A stretch of DNA of 51,145 nt from Rubripirellula sp. GTDB taxonomy: Bacteria > Planctomycetota > Planctomycetia > Pirellulales > Pirellulaceae. This document shows, in pieces, positions 1-8,306 of this stretch (within the stretch, counting starts at the first letter, position 1; each line of letters begins with the position of its first letter). The position numbers and the translations under genes were made by a program. The DNA is taken from NCBI GenBank assembly GCA_022425745.1, contig JAKMEW010000484.1, forward strand, positions 1-51,145, in the 5' to 3' direction. Under the pieces are notes generated by a model. The model was given only the letters and a program-made list of their open reading frames with translations. It was not told where the DNA came from and did not search any database.

Positions 1-447
1 CCGATGGCCACCGGTGGCAAACATGAACGCACTAATAAAAACACCAACAAAGACCGCAATGAGAGGCATTGGCTGAGCGTCACCTGGGGCGACTCCGCTA
101 CCAAGTTGCAACCCGCTCGCGTTCGACATCAATTCACCACCAAGCTGCAGTCCAGTCACTAGCAATTGAACCACTGAACCAATCAAGAGGCCAACTATCC
201 CCTCCTTCAATAAACTGACGACAAACGCCTGAATACCCATAGCAGCAAGACCTAAGCGAGCAGCTTGGATTGGGTACACCGTCGGCAATATCACCAGCGT
301 GATCGCCAAGGGTAAAAAAATCTTAAAATGGCGAGGCAATGTCGATCCCATGATCGGCATTGCAAACAGCATCATTGCTAGCCGCACGAAAACCAACAGT
401 GCGAATAGCAATTGCTCGACATACCAGGCAGTGATGATTTCACTCAC
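1..447 (-). CDS. fliR: Flagellar biosynthesis protein FliR (N-terminal part, cut by window edge)
   Basis: FliR is an inner-membrane subunit of the FliPQR export gate of the flagellar type III secretion apparatus. The window holds the first 149 codons and the gene runs off the left edge. I read it directly from the minus strand: it opens with a GTG at 447-445 that shares four bases (GTGA) with the fliQ stop, a usual sign of translational coupling. The peptide is strongly hydrophobic, with spans at about residues 10-30, 40-60 and 75-95, followed by the FliR-like stretch GLQLGGELMSNASGLQLGS and another span. Gene order fliP-fliQ-fliR supports the call. The homologous SctT of injectisomes is possible in principle, but nothing else here suggests a virulence-type system. 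Confidence 0.88.
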   Translation of the reverse strand, partial: MSEIITAWYVEQLLFALLVFVRLAMMLFAMPIMGSTLPRHFKIFLPLAITLVILPTVYPIQAARLGLAAMGIQAFVVSLLKEGIVGLLIGSVVQLLVTGLQLGGELMSNASGLQLGSGVAPGDAQPMPLIAVFVGVFISAFMFATGGHR

Positions 448-707
448 ATCGCACCTGCAGACAGAAACACCCCACGCGTAAATTCAACTATTCGATTAAC
501 CAACCAAGGAAATGACAACACGAGCACCAGTGCCATGACAACTAACTTTGGCACAAAGGCGACGGTCTGATCTTGGATCTGTGTCAAAGCTTGAAGTAAG
601 CCTACAATCAGCCCGACAATCAACCCAGCGACTAACATCGGAGCGGCCATCACAACCGCCGACATCAATGCGTAGCGACACAGATCTACGACCGTGTTTG
701 CGTCCAT
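444..707 (-). CDS. fliQ: Flagellar biosynthesis protein FliQ
   Basis: This is the small two-span subunit of the FliPQR flagellar export gate in the inner membrane. The 87-residue length is normal for FliQ. Two hydrophobic hairpin helices are visible at about residues 13-38 and 52-70, joined by the family-typical stretch LLQALTQIQDQTVAFVPKL. It starts with ATG at 707-705, 28 bases after the fliP stop, and its TGA overlaps the GTG of fliR. The overlapping frame at 496-723 is a shadow. Position between fliP and fliR and the conserved motif make the call secure. Confidence 0.95.
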   Translation of the reverse strand: MDANTVVDLCRYALMSAVVMAAPMLVAGLIVGLIVGLLQALTQIQDQTVAFVPKLVVMALVLVLSFPWLVNRIVEFTRGVFLSAGAM

Positions 708-735
708 GAAACTCCGAACTCAACTAACAGGTGAT

Positions 736-1653
736 CTAAAATATCGTGCCGAAACTATCCATCAGCATCTGCACGACTAAACGCCATCCGTCGACCAAAA
801 CAAACAGCAACAACTTGAAAGGCAATGAGACAACCTGAGGTGGAAGCATTAACATGCCCATCGAAATCGTCACACTTGCAACCACCAAATCAACAACTAA
901 AAAGGGCAAAAAAATCTGAAACCCCATTAGGAAAGCGGTCTTCAACTCACTCAACAAAAATGCCGGAAGCAAGACACGCATCGGCACTTCCTCGAAGCCT
1001 TTTGGCCGTTGAACTTCTTGTCCCATGTAGTCGTAAAACAGATGAACATCATCATGATTCCCCGTCACGTCAATTTGCTTCGACATAAAACGACGAATCG
1101 GTACCACTCCAGCGGCATATGCATCCTCGAGGGACATCGGCACTTCTTGGGATGTATATGGCTCGATGGCATCTTTGTAAACTGAATTCCAAACAGGAGT
1201 CATGACGAACAAAGTCATAAACAAAGCGATGCTGGTCATAACTTGACCCGGCGGCAAAGCCTGTAAACCAATTGCCTGCTTGAGAATACCGAGCACGATG
1301 ACAATTCTGACATAGCAAGTCGTCATCAGGAGGATCGCTGGTGCCATACTCAAGACGGTCAAGACGATCACCGTTTGCACGCTCCCCGTTAGACCCTCTG
1401 GGCTAACCCAAGCATTTCTGCCCTCCCCAAGAGTCTCAAGACTTAATCCTTTTGGGAGCACACTTTCCGTATTTGCATCGCTGCCAATTCGCATAGACTC
1501 GGAAGCGTCGGCACGGCCATCACTCTGAACTTCAATTGGTTCTGAGATCGAAATCTGCTGTTGGTTAACCTCAGTGGCAATCGGTGTTTGAGCACTGCTA
1601 GATGCAGGGGCTACGACGCTCAACAAAATTGAAATACAAAGCTGATACCACAT
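736..1653 (-). CDS. fliP: Flagellar biosynthesis protein FliP
   Basis: FliP is the main pore-forming subunit of the flagellar export gate. The protein has 305 residues, about 60 more than the usual 245. The extra length lies after a cleavable signal peptide (cut probably after ASSSAQ near residue 22), as a polar linker to about residue 85. The conserved core follows, with the family-like stretch RIVIVLGILKQAIGLQALPP and a C-terminal pair of membrane helices ending at VDGWRLVVQMLMDSF. fliQ and fliR follow directly. No fliO, fliN or fliM lies upstream; the gene before it is a cytochrome oxidase assembly gene 188 bases away. Whether fliP has its own promoter in that gap cannot be told from the sequence. 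Confidence 0.95.
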   Translation of the reverse strand: MWYQLCISILLSVVAPASSSAQTPIATEVNQQQISISEPIEVQSDGRADASESMRIGSDANTESVLPKGLSLETLGEGRNAWVSPEGLTGSVQTVIVLTVLSMAPAILLMTTCYVRIVIVLGILKQAIGLQALPPGQVMTSIALFMTLFVMTPVWNSVYKDAIEPYTSQEVPMSLEDAYAAGVVPIRRFMSKQIDVTGNHDDVHLFYDYMGQEVQRPKGFEEVPMRVLLPAFLLSELKTAFLMGFQIFLPFLVVDLVVASVTISMGMLMLPPQVVSLPFKLLLFVLVDGWRLVVQMLMDSFGTIF

Positions 1654-1841
1654 TCAACCACTACCGCTCCATTGACTGGTTCAATAATGGGGAAAGGTAG
1701 AGAAAATCTCAGCCAATGTGAATGCGAGAAATCACATAGGAAGCACTGGGTGCCGACACATCCGCCCACAGTGTAGTTTCACGAAAGTTTCCCGCGGCAG
1801 TCTGATGCCTTCTTGCGCGATACCTAAAACCGCACGGTTCA

Positions 1842-2312
1842 TCATCTCGACGGATATAACTGGTAAAGCATTAGGTAGACCATCACACCAGTTATCGAAA
1901 CATACATCCAAATCGGATACGCGTATTTTACGAGGCGTAGATGCTCTTCTATCCGATCTTTCATTGCCAAGTAAATCGACCTGAGGGCGAAATATGGAAC
2001 AGAAATGGCTAGAACCAAGTGAGACGCAAGCAATGCGTAATAGAAGTAGCGAGCCCACACAGGTGCCACATTTTCATCAGTTGAAAATCGCTGATTTGGT
2101 TCGCCTGTTACTAAGAACAATGCCACTTTGTGCAGCAAATACAGTAGCAAGAAAAGCCCACTCACCGTTAACGCAGATAGCATTAATCGCTTATGTGCCT
2201 CTCGGTTTCCCTTACGAATCATTGCACGAGCGATGAGCAACAGAATGATAGCAAGTGTGTTCAATCCGGCGGTCACATGTGGGAGATTACCCGCCAGTAA
2301 TTGCCAAGTCAT
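1842..2312 (-). CDS. DUF420 membrane protein (CtaM/YozB-like oxidase assembly factor)
   Basis: This is a 156-residue protein with four predicted membrane helices and several conserved-looking histidines: His in NLPHVTAG, in AHKRLML, in LLHKVAL, in ASHLV and in EEHLRL. That pattern fits DUF420; relatives (CtaM in Firmicutes) are needed to make active aa3-type cytochrome oxidase. I set the start at ATG 2312-2310, which overlaps the SCO stop by one base (TGATG); a TTG one codon earlier would also be in frame. It is the last gene of the heme A, heme O and SCO run, so a role in assembling the haem-copper centre is inferred from both family and context. Its stop is overlapped by a possible 37-codon frame described under findings. 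Confidence 0.82.
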   Translation of the reverse strand: MTWQLLAGNLPHVTAGLNTLAIILLLIARAMIRKGNREAHKRLMLSALTVSGLFLLLYLLHKVALFLVTGEPNQRFSTDENVAPVWARYFYYALLASHLVLAISVPYFALRSIYLAMKDRIEEHLRLVKYAYPIWMYVSITGVMVYLMLYQLYPSR

Positions 2313-2992
2313 CAAGCCTTCTCCGCTTCAAGGTAATCATTGATTTTTTGTTTCAGTTTCTCGAATTGCACGGGCTCGGGCCAGTTATAAAACCCTTCTA
2401 TTTCCCCGGCAGGATCAACTAACACAAATCGCTCGGTGTGAAATTGCTTATTCACTGGTTGACGATAAACCTCCGCACCGACTCGACGGATGTAATTCAA
2501 ATCACCAGTCAAGAAGAGCCACTGCTCTGCATCAGCGTTAAACCTCGCCGCATACTCCCGCAATTGCTCGGGTGTGTCGCGTTCGGGATCGACGGAAATC
2601 GCTATGAAACGGACGCCTTTGCCTTCGAACTCTTCCTGCAGCTCTTTAACCTTCTGATTCTGCTGAACGCAGATACTTGGACAGGTACTGAAAAAGAAAC
2701 TAACCACATACGGTGAACCGAGTAGATCATCACTCGACACCAGTTCACCACTTCTTTCTATCAGTTCGAAACGACTCAACCAAGTTTCCCCATCAGGAGG
2801 ATGGCTAACCTCGGGGTTTTCGATGCCCTCGACCTCCTCCTGTGTTAGCCCATCAGCAGCAAGATCATTCGAATAAATGACTTCCGCATCAGATGGCCCG
2901 ATTGTCTTCGATGACCCACCTATAAACCTGACTAACAGGCCGAGAACGACACCGGTCATCAAAATCAGACCGACATGCACGATCGTTTTCAT
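2312..2992 (-). CDS. SCO1/SenC-family copper chaperone
   Basis: SCO proteins deliver copper to the CuA site of cytochrome c oxidase, or act as thiol reductants there. The 226-residue protein has an N-terminal membrane anchor (about residues 5-23) and a thioredoxin-like domain. The copper ligands are visible: C104 and C108 in the CxxxC motif STCPSICV, and H185 in KQFHTERFVLVD. The peptide FIAISVDPERDTPEQL is also typical of the family. It sits between ctaB and the DUF420 gene and overlaps the latter by one base. All key residues are present, so it should be functional. Presumably it acts on the periplasmic face of the inner membrane. Confidence 0.93.
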   Translation of the reverse strand: MKTIVHVGLILMTGVVLGLLVRFIGGSSKTIGPSDAEVIYSNDLAADGLTQEEVEGIENPEVSHPPDGETWLSRFELIERSGELVSSDDLLGSPYVVSFFFSTCPSICVQQNQKVKELQEEFEGKGVRFIAISVDPERDTPEQLREYAARFNADAEQWLFLTGDLNYIRRVGAEVYRQPVNKQFHTERFVLVDPAGEIEGFYNWPEPVQFEKLKQKINDYLEAEKA

Positions 2993-3178
2993 TTTTGATT
3001 CTCCATCCGAAGATGCAAGACGCGGATCTTACCATCAAACTAAACCAAACACTCGCTCAGTCTACTTGTGATCTTTTCTAGTCCATCCAGAAGACTAGGG
3101 GACTCAGCTAATCAATCATCGAAATAAAGTAACAAGATCATGGTAGGCTCGAGATTCGATACCCCACCAACAAAAACA

Positions 3179-4273
3179 TCACCAGAGCAACGTCGCAGTA
3201 ACAACAGCGAGGACCAACGGCAAAACGAGCAGAGACCTTCTGAGCAGAGATCTAGCTATTTGGTCGTTGGGGCAAGCGGCAAAGCGAATCGATGCGTTCA
3301 ACATCGGCCAAGCAAACAACAGAGTTAGAAGCGTTGAGAAGATAGCCCCCATCAGATTCGAACGCATCCAACAGAGACCCACCGCACAGACAATCAGAAC
3401 CAAAGATCCTGAAACACTCTGAATTCCAGCACTTCTCCCGCTTGGATCAACGGTGGTCGACATTTTGAAACCCGCCTGCTCATATTGCTCGCGGTACATC
3501 CATGCGATTGCCATGAAATGTGGGTATTGCCACGCCGCCAAAATCCCGAAAAGCAGCCAGCCGGTAAGTTCTGTCAATTGTCCCCCAGTTGCCGTGTAGC
3601 CAATCAGCATAGGCAAAGCCCCCGCCACAGCACCAAGGGTAGTGTTCCAAGATGTACGAGTTTTCATCGGTGTATAGAACAGCACGTACAAAAGCCACGT
3701 GGATGCGCCAACTGCTGCTGGAGCCAAGCCAAACTCTGTGAGGATTAAACCGCAACCTAGAATCCCAAGAGATCCTGCGTAAAGGCTTCCATGAAACCAA
3801 TGCAACCTTCCGGATGAAATCGGACGTTTCGCAGTCCTGCTCATCTTGCCATCAATTTCTCGTTCCCAAATCTGATTAGCTGCCCCAGCACTAGCTGCTA
3901 CTAAACCGGTGCCGATTAATAATAAAAATAGATCAATCAATTGCACAGGTTGCCCTGCCCCGATGAAAGCAGTGGCTAGAGTTGTGACTAAAATCATTAC
4001 CACGATTCGGGGCTTGGTCAGCTCAATCAGGTCTCTGCAAAGCTGACTCAATGTGAAGCCCTCAGTATTTTCTGAGCAAGGAAACATGACATCTCTGGAT
4101 AGTTGCTCAGAAGTTCGCTCAGGCTGGAAAGTGATGGGATATTCGATTCCCAAGTCACAGAGTTGCTCAGCCTGCGGTGCGATTTCTTTTGTATCGCCAA
4201 TGGAGGCAGACTCCCGAGATACCGCATCTCGGTATTTTGCCTCCCCTTCGATCATCAATGTATCAGTAGTCAT
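3179..4273 (-). CDS. ctaB: Protoheme IX farnesyltransferase (heme O synthase)
   Basis: CtaB transfers a farnesyl group to heme b to give heme O, the precursor of heme A for cytochrome oxidase. It is a UbiA-family integral membrane enzyme. The first prenyl-diphosphate binding motif is seen around N133-D141 with the following MSRTAKRP. The second conserved region is near YTPMKTRTSWNTTLGAVAG. At 364 residues it is longer than the usual 280-310, because about 80 polar residues precede the first helix, including Cys39, Cys66 and Cys79. The start is ATG 4273. It follows ctaA with three bases between them, so the two are surely one transcript. The function of the extension is unknown. Confidence 0.94.
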   Translation of the reverse strand: MTTDTLMIEGEAKYRDAVSRESASIGDTKEIAPQAEQLCDLGIEYPITFQPERTSEQLSRDVMFPCSENTEGFTLSQLCRDLIELTKPRIVVMILVTTLATAFIGAGQPVQLIDLFLLLIGTGLVAASAGAANQIWEREIDGKMSRTAKRPISSGRLHWFHGSLYAGSLGILGCGLILTEFGLAPAAVGASTWLLYVLFYTPMKTRTSWNTTLGAVAGALPMLIGYTATGGQLTELTGWLLFGILAAWQYPHFMAIAWMYREQYEQAGFKMSTTVDPSGRSAGIQSVSGSLVLIVCAVGLCWMRSNLMGAIFSTLLTLLFAWPMLNASIRFAACPNDQIARSLLRRSLLVLPLVLAVVTATLLW

Positions 4274-4276
4274 CTT

Positions 4277-5350
4277 TCAGGAAAACGCTTTACTCGCTGA
4301 AACGATCGCGTTCTCGGCTTCCGGTAAGGATTTTGTGGTCGTGGATTGATTTAGTAGATGGCGAGTTCGTATCACTCGCAAAGCTAACATCGTTGAAATG
4401 GCCAAAATCAGTGAGCCAACTGCCACATGTGCCGTGACGATCACTGAGTCCCAAAAACCCTTGGCGTGGATTAAATATTCAGCAGCTCCCGGAATTGATC
4501 GAATAAAACTCGTTCCCAAAATCCCCGGCCAGCCATAATTAACGACCCATGTGCCGATTCCGAGCGTCATCTGCAACGTCACTGATAGTAACAACGCAAA
4601 CACGGGGCGGAACAGTGTCAAATCGCCGCACCTACGAAACCCAACGAAAGCACAGACACTGAGGAGCCATAAAAGCATGCCAACCGTGATATGCATTGCA
4701 ACGGTCAGGGTGAAATGAGCGGCTAATGCGTCCGGTAGCACGTGCCTCACCTTCGCACCAAGCAAAATTTGCGTGTAACTCAATGCGAAAATCACACCCG
4801 CCAAAAACAGATGACTCTTGGCGAGTTTTATGGAGAGAATGTTCCCATCTAACGATCTCCACCAGAGACGGCTTGTGATCACCGACACCGCTACACAAAG
4901 TGAAAAAAAAGCAGGACCAACGCAGCCATGAACCATTGCCAGGGTTCGATCGCTCAGAACAACACGCATGCCGCCCAGCAAACCTTGGCAGATCACCATT
5001 AGCAAGAGGCCAACCGACAAAGCTCGAACCCAACTTCGCGGCTCATGGCGTAATGATGCAATCACAATCAGGATTGCCACAAGCCCGACAAATGCGCCCA
5101 AAAGGCGATGCCCGTGCTCGATGAATAGATCAAAGGGACCCAAAACCCAAGTATCAAGTGGATAAAGGAAAAGATTATAGCCGTAGGTACCTGGCCAATC
5201 CGGCACGGCCATACCCGCGTCGTAGGTGGTCACGAGACCGCCGACCCAAATCAAAGGCCAAACCATGCACACCGCTAGAACGGACAAACGATGAGCCGTC
5301 CGCGCTGGCGGATGAATGCCTTCGGTTAAGTAACTACTTGATGACACCAC
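4277..5350 (-). CDS. ctaA: Heme A synthase (CtaA/COX15 family)
   Basis: This enzyme oxidises the C8 methyl of heme O to a formyl group, giving heme A. The 357-residue protein has eight likely membrane helices. It carries family signatures: GGLVTTYDAGMAVPDWPGT near residues 37-55, the haem-ligand type motif EHGHRLLG with H79 and H81, and further histidines in AMVHGC, AAHFTL and TAHVAVG. The start is GTG 5350-5348; the next codon is also GTG. ctaB follows after three bases. The long, COX15-like form agrees with an alphaproteobacterial or mitochondrial type more than with the short Bacillus CtaA, but this was judged by eye only. Confidence 0.93.
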   Translation of the reverse strand: MVSSSSYLTEGIHPPARTAHRLSVLAVCMVWPLIWVGGLVTTYDAGMAVPDWPGTYGYNLFLYPLDTWVLGPFDLFIEHGHRLLGAFVGLVAILIVIASLRHEPRSWVRALSVGLLLMVICQGLLGGMRVVLSDRTLAMVHGCVGPAFFSLCVAVSVITSRLWWRSLDGNILSIKLAKSHLFLAGVIFALSYTQILLGAKVRHVLPDALAAHFTLTVAMHITVGMLLWLLSVCAFVGFRRCGDLTLFRPVFALLLSVTLQMTLGIGTWVVNYGWPGILGTSFIRSIPGAAEYLIHAKGFWDSVIVTAHVAVGSLILAISTMLALRVIRTRHLLNQSTTTKSLPEAENAIVSASKAFS

Positions 5351-5363
5351 AATACGCCTCTTA

Positions 5364-5558
5364 TTAACCGCACTTCCACTTATAGATTCGCTGACCGAAA
5401 ATCCCTCCGATCACGGTTGCCATTGCCCAAAGAGCGGCCAAATACGTTACCCCACTGATCCCGATAAAGGATGAAAAAACATACGAAGACAGCAGTCCTG
5501 TCACCGCACCAGCTGACCGAAAATACTGCTCTGTTTTCATCGATCTTCCATCTACCAT
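5364..5558 (-). CDS. Small membrane protein in the oxidase-assembly operon
   Basis: This is a predicted 64-residue protein with one or two hydrophobic helices (about residues 14-33 and 35-54) and a basic C-terminus ending WKCG. It lies in line between the cytochrome c gene (33 bases upstream) and ctaA (13 bases downstream), so co-expression with the oxidase assembly genes is likely. I do not recognise the family. ATG 5558 is used here; an in-frame ATG six codons later is an alternative. Small hydrophobic proteins are common in respiratory operons and may be assembly or subunit proteins, but no motif supports a particular job. Confidence 0.6.
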   Translation of the reverse strand: MVDGRSMKTEQYFRSAGAVTGLLSSYVFSSFIGISGVTYLAALWAMATVIGGIFGQRIYKWKCG

Positions 5559-5591
5559 CCGCTACGCTTCAAGACAAGTGTTCCCATAGAT

Positions 5592-6812
5592 CTACTCTGA
5601 TCCATTCAGTGAACGTAAGAAACTTACGAGGTCCCAAACTTGATCCTCACTCAAACCTCTCCCGTCGCCCTCTTCAACAATCGCTACTCCAGGCATTGGC
5701 GTTCCCGCTATCCCATGATTGATCAGATGAAATAGCCGTTCTGGATCATTTCCTCCACGCAATGTCCCTCCTCGAAGCTTCCTCGGCAAAATCGGACGAG
5801 GCTTATGGGCGCCTAAATCCCTAAATGGCTGTAGAGCCACTTGATCTTCTGGGGAAATCCCCAACTTTGTCGTGTATTCTTTGGTCCAATCGTCGTAATC
5901 CAAAGTCTCGATTCCACCATCTCCTTCAGCACCGTGGCAACCGACGCAGTTCGCAGTTTTGCTGTGGAACCATTTTCGACCTCGCTCCACTGAACTTGAG
6001 GTGTCTAAATCCTCGGGCCCTGAAAGAGTCTTCGCTTGGGCATTAACAGTGTCTTGAGCAGACTCCCACTGCTGAACCACTCTCTGAACGGTATCAACAA
6101 TGATTTCCGCATCATCACGATCCCCTTTGTAGACCAGCCGTTCCTCCGCAGGCAACGGCTCGCCCCCGTACCCCATAACGGATACGGAGCCCATCAGTAA
6201 CCGCCGCTCTACTTCACCACGGACGGCCAGATAGATCACATAGTCGACCAAAGCATCGATATCTTCACCGGGCAGAAGCGAAAAAGACGGCATTCCTGTT
6301 CCCGGAAGTCCCCTGATTAAAACATTTCGCAAATCCTCGCGTCTTGGCTTCTCTGAACGTTCTGTCAACTTCCATTTAAAAACGCCCGCGCGAAAGTCAC
6401 GCGGATAAGGAAGCTGAAACTGACTCGCTGGCCCCTGACCATCACCTGAGATTCCATGGCAAACCACACAGTGCTCACGAAACAGACCCAAATGAGTGCC
6501 ATCTTTTTCACTGCTCACACTACCGGCCGCACGTCTCAGTGACTCAAGGTTCACCAAGTCAATATCCGGCAATATCTCTAACGGCCAGGCAGGTTCGCTG
6601 GGTGTACCAAAGAGAGCACGCATCACATCAGCAACATCCGACTCCGCCTGTCGCATGTTGGAGGACTCTGACGTTGCCAAGGTCAGAGAGAATACTTGAT
6701 TTGAGCTAAATCTCTCAATTTCCGAGTCACACCCCAACAAGCAGGCACATGCGACCGTGAAGCTGAAAAGGCCCAGGCGATTCACAAATCTATCCAATCT
6801 TATACATGGCAA
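5592..6812 (-). CDS. Dihaem cytochrome c lipoprotein
   Basis: This is an exported electron-transfer protein with two c-type haem sites. The first is C115-VV-C118-H119, with a likely Met ligand at M174 in GTGMPSF. The second is C289-VG-C292-H293, with M373 in TPMPG. A lipobox ending LLGC (Cys28) suggests anchoring as a lipoprotein. The frame has no ATG near its beginning: TTG 6812 gives 406 residues, while GTG 6785 would give a shorter, more typical lipoprotein signal, so the start is uncertain. It heads the heme A/SCO gene run and may feed electrons to a haem-copper oxidase or belong to its donor complex. The precise partner is inference. Confidence 0.85.
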   Translation of the reverse strand: MPCIRLDRFVNRLGLFSFTVACACLLGCDSEIERFSSNQVFSLTLATSESSNMRQAESDVADVMRALFGTPSEPAWPLEILPDIDLVNLESLRRAAGSVSSEKDGTHLGLFREHCVVCHGISGDGQGPASQFQLPYPRDFRAGVFKWKLTERSEKPRREDLRNVLIRGLPGTGMPSFSLLPGEDIDALVDYVIYLAVRGEVERRLLMGSVSVMGYGGEPLPAEERLVYKGDRDDAEIIVDTVQRVVQQWESAQDTVNAQAKTLSGPEDLDTSSSVERGRKWFHSKTANCVGCHGAEGDGGIETLDYDDWTKEYTTKLGISPEDQVALQPFRDLGAHKPRPILPRKLRGGTLRGGNDPERLFHLINHGIAGTPMPGVAIVEEGDGRGLSEDQVWDLVSFLRSLNGSE

Positions 6813-6903
6813 TTTGACCGACGGTTACGTTTTAAGAACCGTAGAAGGCAGCCGTTGCTAACCTCGTAGCCAGCCTCGTCCTGACGGGACTGATCCAATG
6901 GAT

Positions 6904-6928
6904 AACGGCCAGCAAAAAGCTGGCCGTT
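6904..6928 (-). terminator. Strong hairpin after the cupredoxin gene
   Basis: A perfect 10-base inverted repeat, AACGGCCAGC and GCTGGCCGTT, flanks a five-base loop (AAAAA on the plus strand). It lies about 50 bases past the cupredoxin stop and upstream of the cytochrome c gene on the same strand. No clear T tract follows, so it could be a transcription stop, an RNA 3' end stabiliser, or both. Confidence 0.55.
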
Positions 6929-6979
6929 CAAAATCACTCTTCAGTCGGGGGACGTAGCCTTCGCTCAGCTCACCCCTTC

Positions 6980-7756
6980 TTAATTTCCAGAAAATGAATC
7001 GGCTGGAATAACAACTGTTCCAAGATCGTTCATTCCAGGCTTGATCTCAAACTCAAAGCGACTTCTGCTCCATTTATCTTCTTCGCCGTTGATTGATACA
7101 TCACCGATACGAGCAGACTCATGGTTCACACGGAATGTGTGCTCACCAACAGGCATCCCTTTAATAATAATTTCGCCTTTCTCGTTACTCACGGCAGCAA
7201 ATGGATGGTCCAAAACGAGCAGCAAAGCTTTCATCCACGGATGAATGTTACACCGAACTTCAACGATACCTGGCTCGCTGTCAGTGAGTTCAACTTTCAC
7301 ATCTTGGTTTGGCGGAATCATCGGATTTTTAGCAGCATTATTGAAAAACTGAAGGTTAGCGTTATGACCGACTGAATCGGAGTTCACAACCTTCAGAGTA
7401 TCTCCAACCTGAGCGATCACCACATGCGGTTCGAATCGGCATGAATCGTTGTCTAAAGTGATTTCGTTCTTTGCCGGAGCGACCGGATCAATCTTCGAAC
7501 CACCACGTCCGGTGTAAAGCTGAACCACAACGTTCTTAATTCCCTTGGTTTCGGCATCAACAATCAATGATTCATCAACCAAGCCTTGCTTACCGCAAAA
7601 AGCCACATCTGCAGTAACTTTCACTTCGCCTTGTTTCGGCACATCACCGCCATACTCGAAACGAATCTTCAAGTCACCGGTATCGGCTGCAGTACCCACA
7701 ATTGGAAAAAGCAGAATGCCTAGGGTCACGGTCAGTTTTTGAATTGTCTTTTTCAA
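6980..7756 (-). CDS. Exported cupredoxin-domain protein
   Basis: This is a secreted protein with a plastocyanin/methylamine-utilisation-type copper domain. I chose the TTG at 7756-7754 because GGAG lies seven bases upstream and the product then begins with a classic signal peptide, MKKTIQKLTVTLGILL, cut near GTAA. This gives 258 residues; the open frame runs to 7888 but its extra N-terminus looks non-coding. Probable type 1 copper ligands are H131 (in VGHNANLQ) and the C169-x-x-H172-x-x-M175 set. The C-terminal third (about residues 187-258) resembles a carboxypeptidase-regulatory-like beta fold. It lies next to cytochrome genes and may carry electrons or bind copper in the periplasm. Confidence 0.82.
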   Translation of the reverse strand: MKKTIQKLTVTLGILLFPIVGTAADTGDLKIRFEYGGDVPKQGEVKVTADVAFCGKQGLVDESLIVDAETKGIKNVVVQLYTGRGGSKIDPVAPAKNEITLDNDSCRFEPHVVIAQVGDTLKVVNSDSVGHNANLQFFNNAAKNPMIPPNQDVKVELTDSEPGIVEVRCNIHPWMKALLLVLDHPFAAVSNEKGEIIIKGMPVGEHTFRVNHESARIGDVSINGEEDKWSRSRFEFEIKPGMNDLGTVVIPADSFSGN

Positions 7757-7794
7757 AGGACGCACTCCATAATTCTTGTCGTTGTTGCCTACGC

Positions 7795-7824
7795 CGTATC
7801 TGACCTCGGAGGCCTTCAGATACG
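7795..7824. promoter_or_regulatory. Perfect inverted repeat, operator-like, before the cupredoxin gene
   Basis: CGTATCTGA and TCAGATACG form a perfect 9-base inverted repeat separated by 12 bases. It sits 38 bases upstream of the proposed TTG start. On the minus strand it touches the -10 element of the candidate promoter at 7824-7851, so it covers the expected transcription start. This is where a repressor would bind; an RNA hairpin at the 5' end of the message is the alternative. Confidence 0.45.
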
Positions 7825-7851
7825 TACTAGGAAGTGTAACCCCGCAGTCAA
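7824..7851 (-). promoter_or_regulatory. Candidate sigma-70-type promoter for the cupredoxin gene
   Basis: On the minus strand TTGACT (7851-7846) is followed after 16 bases by TAGTAC (7829-7824). These match the -35 consensus in five of six positions and the -10 consensus in three of six. The position gives a leader of about 60 bases before the TTG start. It is a prediction by eye only. Confidence 0.3.
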
Positions 7852-7856
7852 TTATT

Positions 7857-8306
7857 TGGACCGGGTGCGATGAAATTACACATGTCATTCCCTGTTATTT
7901 CTTCGATCCCACGGCAAAATCCGGAACATTACCGTCATGCTGCAAATAGAATTGTGCCGCGAATTGCCATCCCCCCCCCAATGAGCCATCTCGGCAAACT
8001 CCGTTAACCACCGCTAGCATCTCAGATGCAGCTAACTAAGACCTTCGGGTCAAACCGGCATTTTGCCCAGTCCATATAACCGCTTGGACGCAGGAAACAA
8101 AGATTGCGGAATTGCCATACCGTTCATAGAGCTTACTAAGCAATCTCTGAGATGGCGGACACTTATGCCCCTTGTGCGGTGTCGAGATCGTCGTTCAATG
8201 CTTACATTTCTCTTTGAATAGCAAACAATAACTCAGCAAATCTAACCAAATAAAACAGTAGCCGCCCGAATCGGCTGTCAAGACACATCAGGCCTAGGTT
8301 GAATTC
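7857..8306. other. Intergenic region between the divergent cupredoxin gene and purD
   Basis: About 450 bases with no convincing gene. It holds a run of nine C at 7971-7979 and several short AT-rich stretches. I see no tRNA and no known riboswitch pattern. The purD promoter should lie here, but no good pair of promoter boxes stands out. Confidence 0.5.

Noticed and set aside
7971-7979. Run of nine C as a phase-variation switch
   Set aside because: It lies far from both flanking start codons and outside any reading frame, and no variation can be seen in one sequence.
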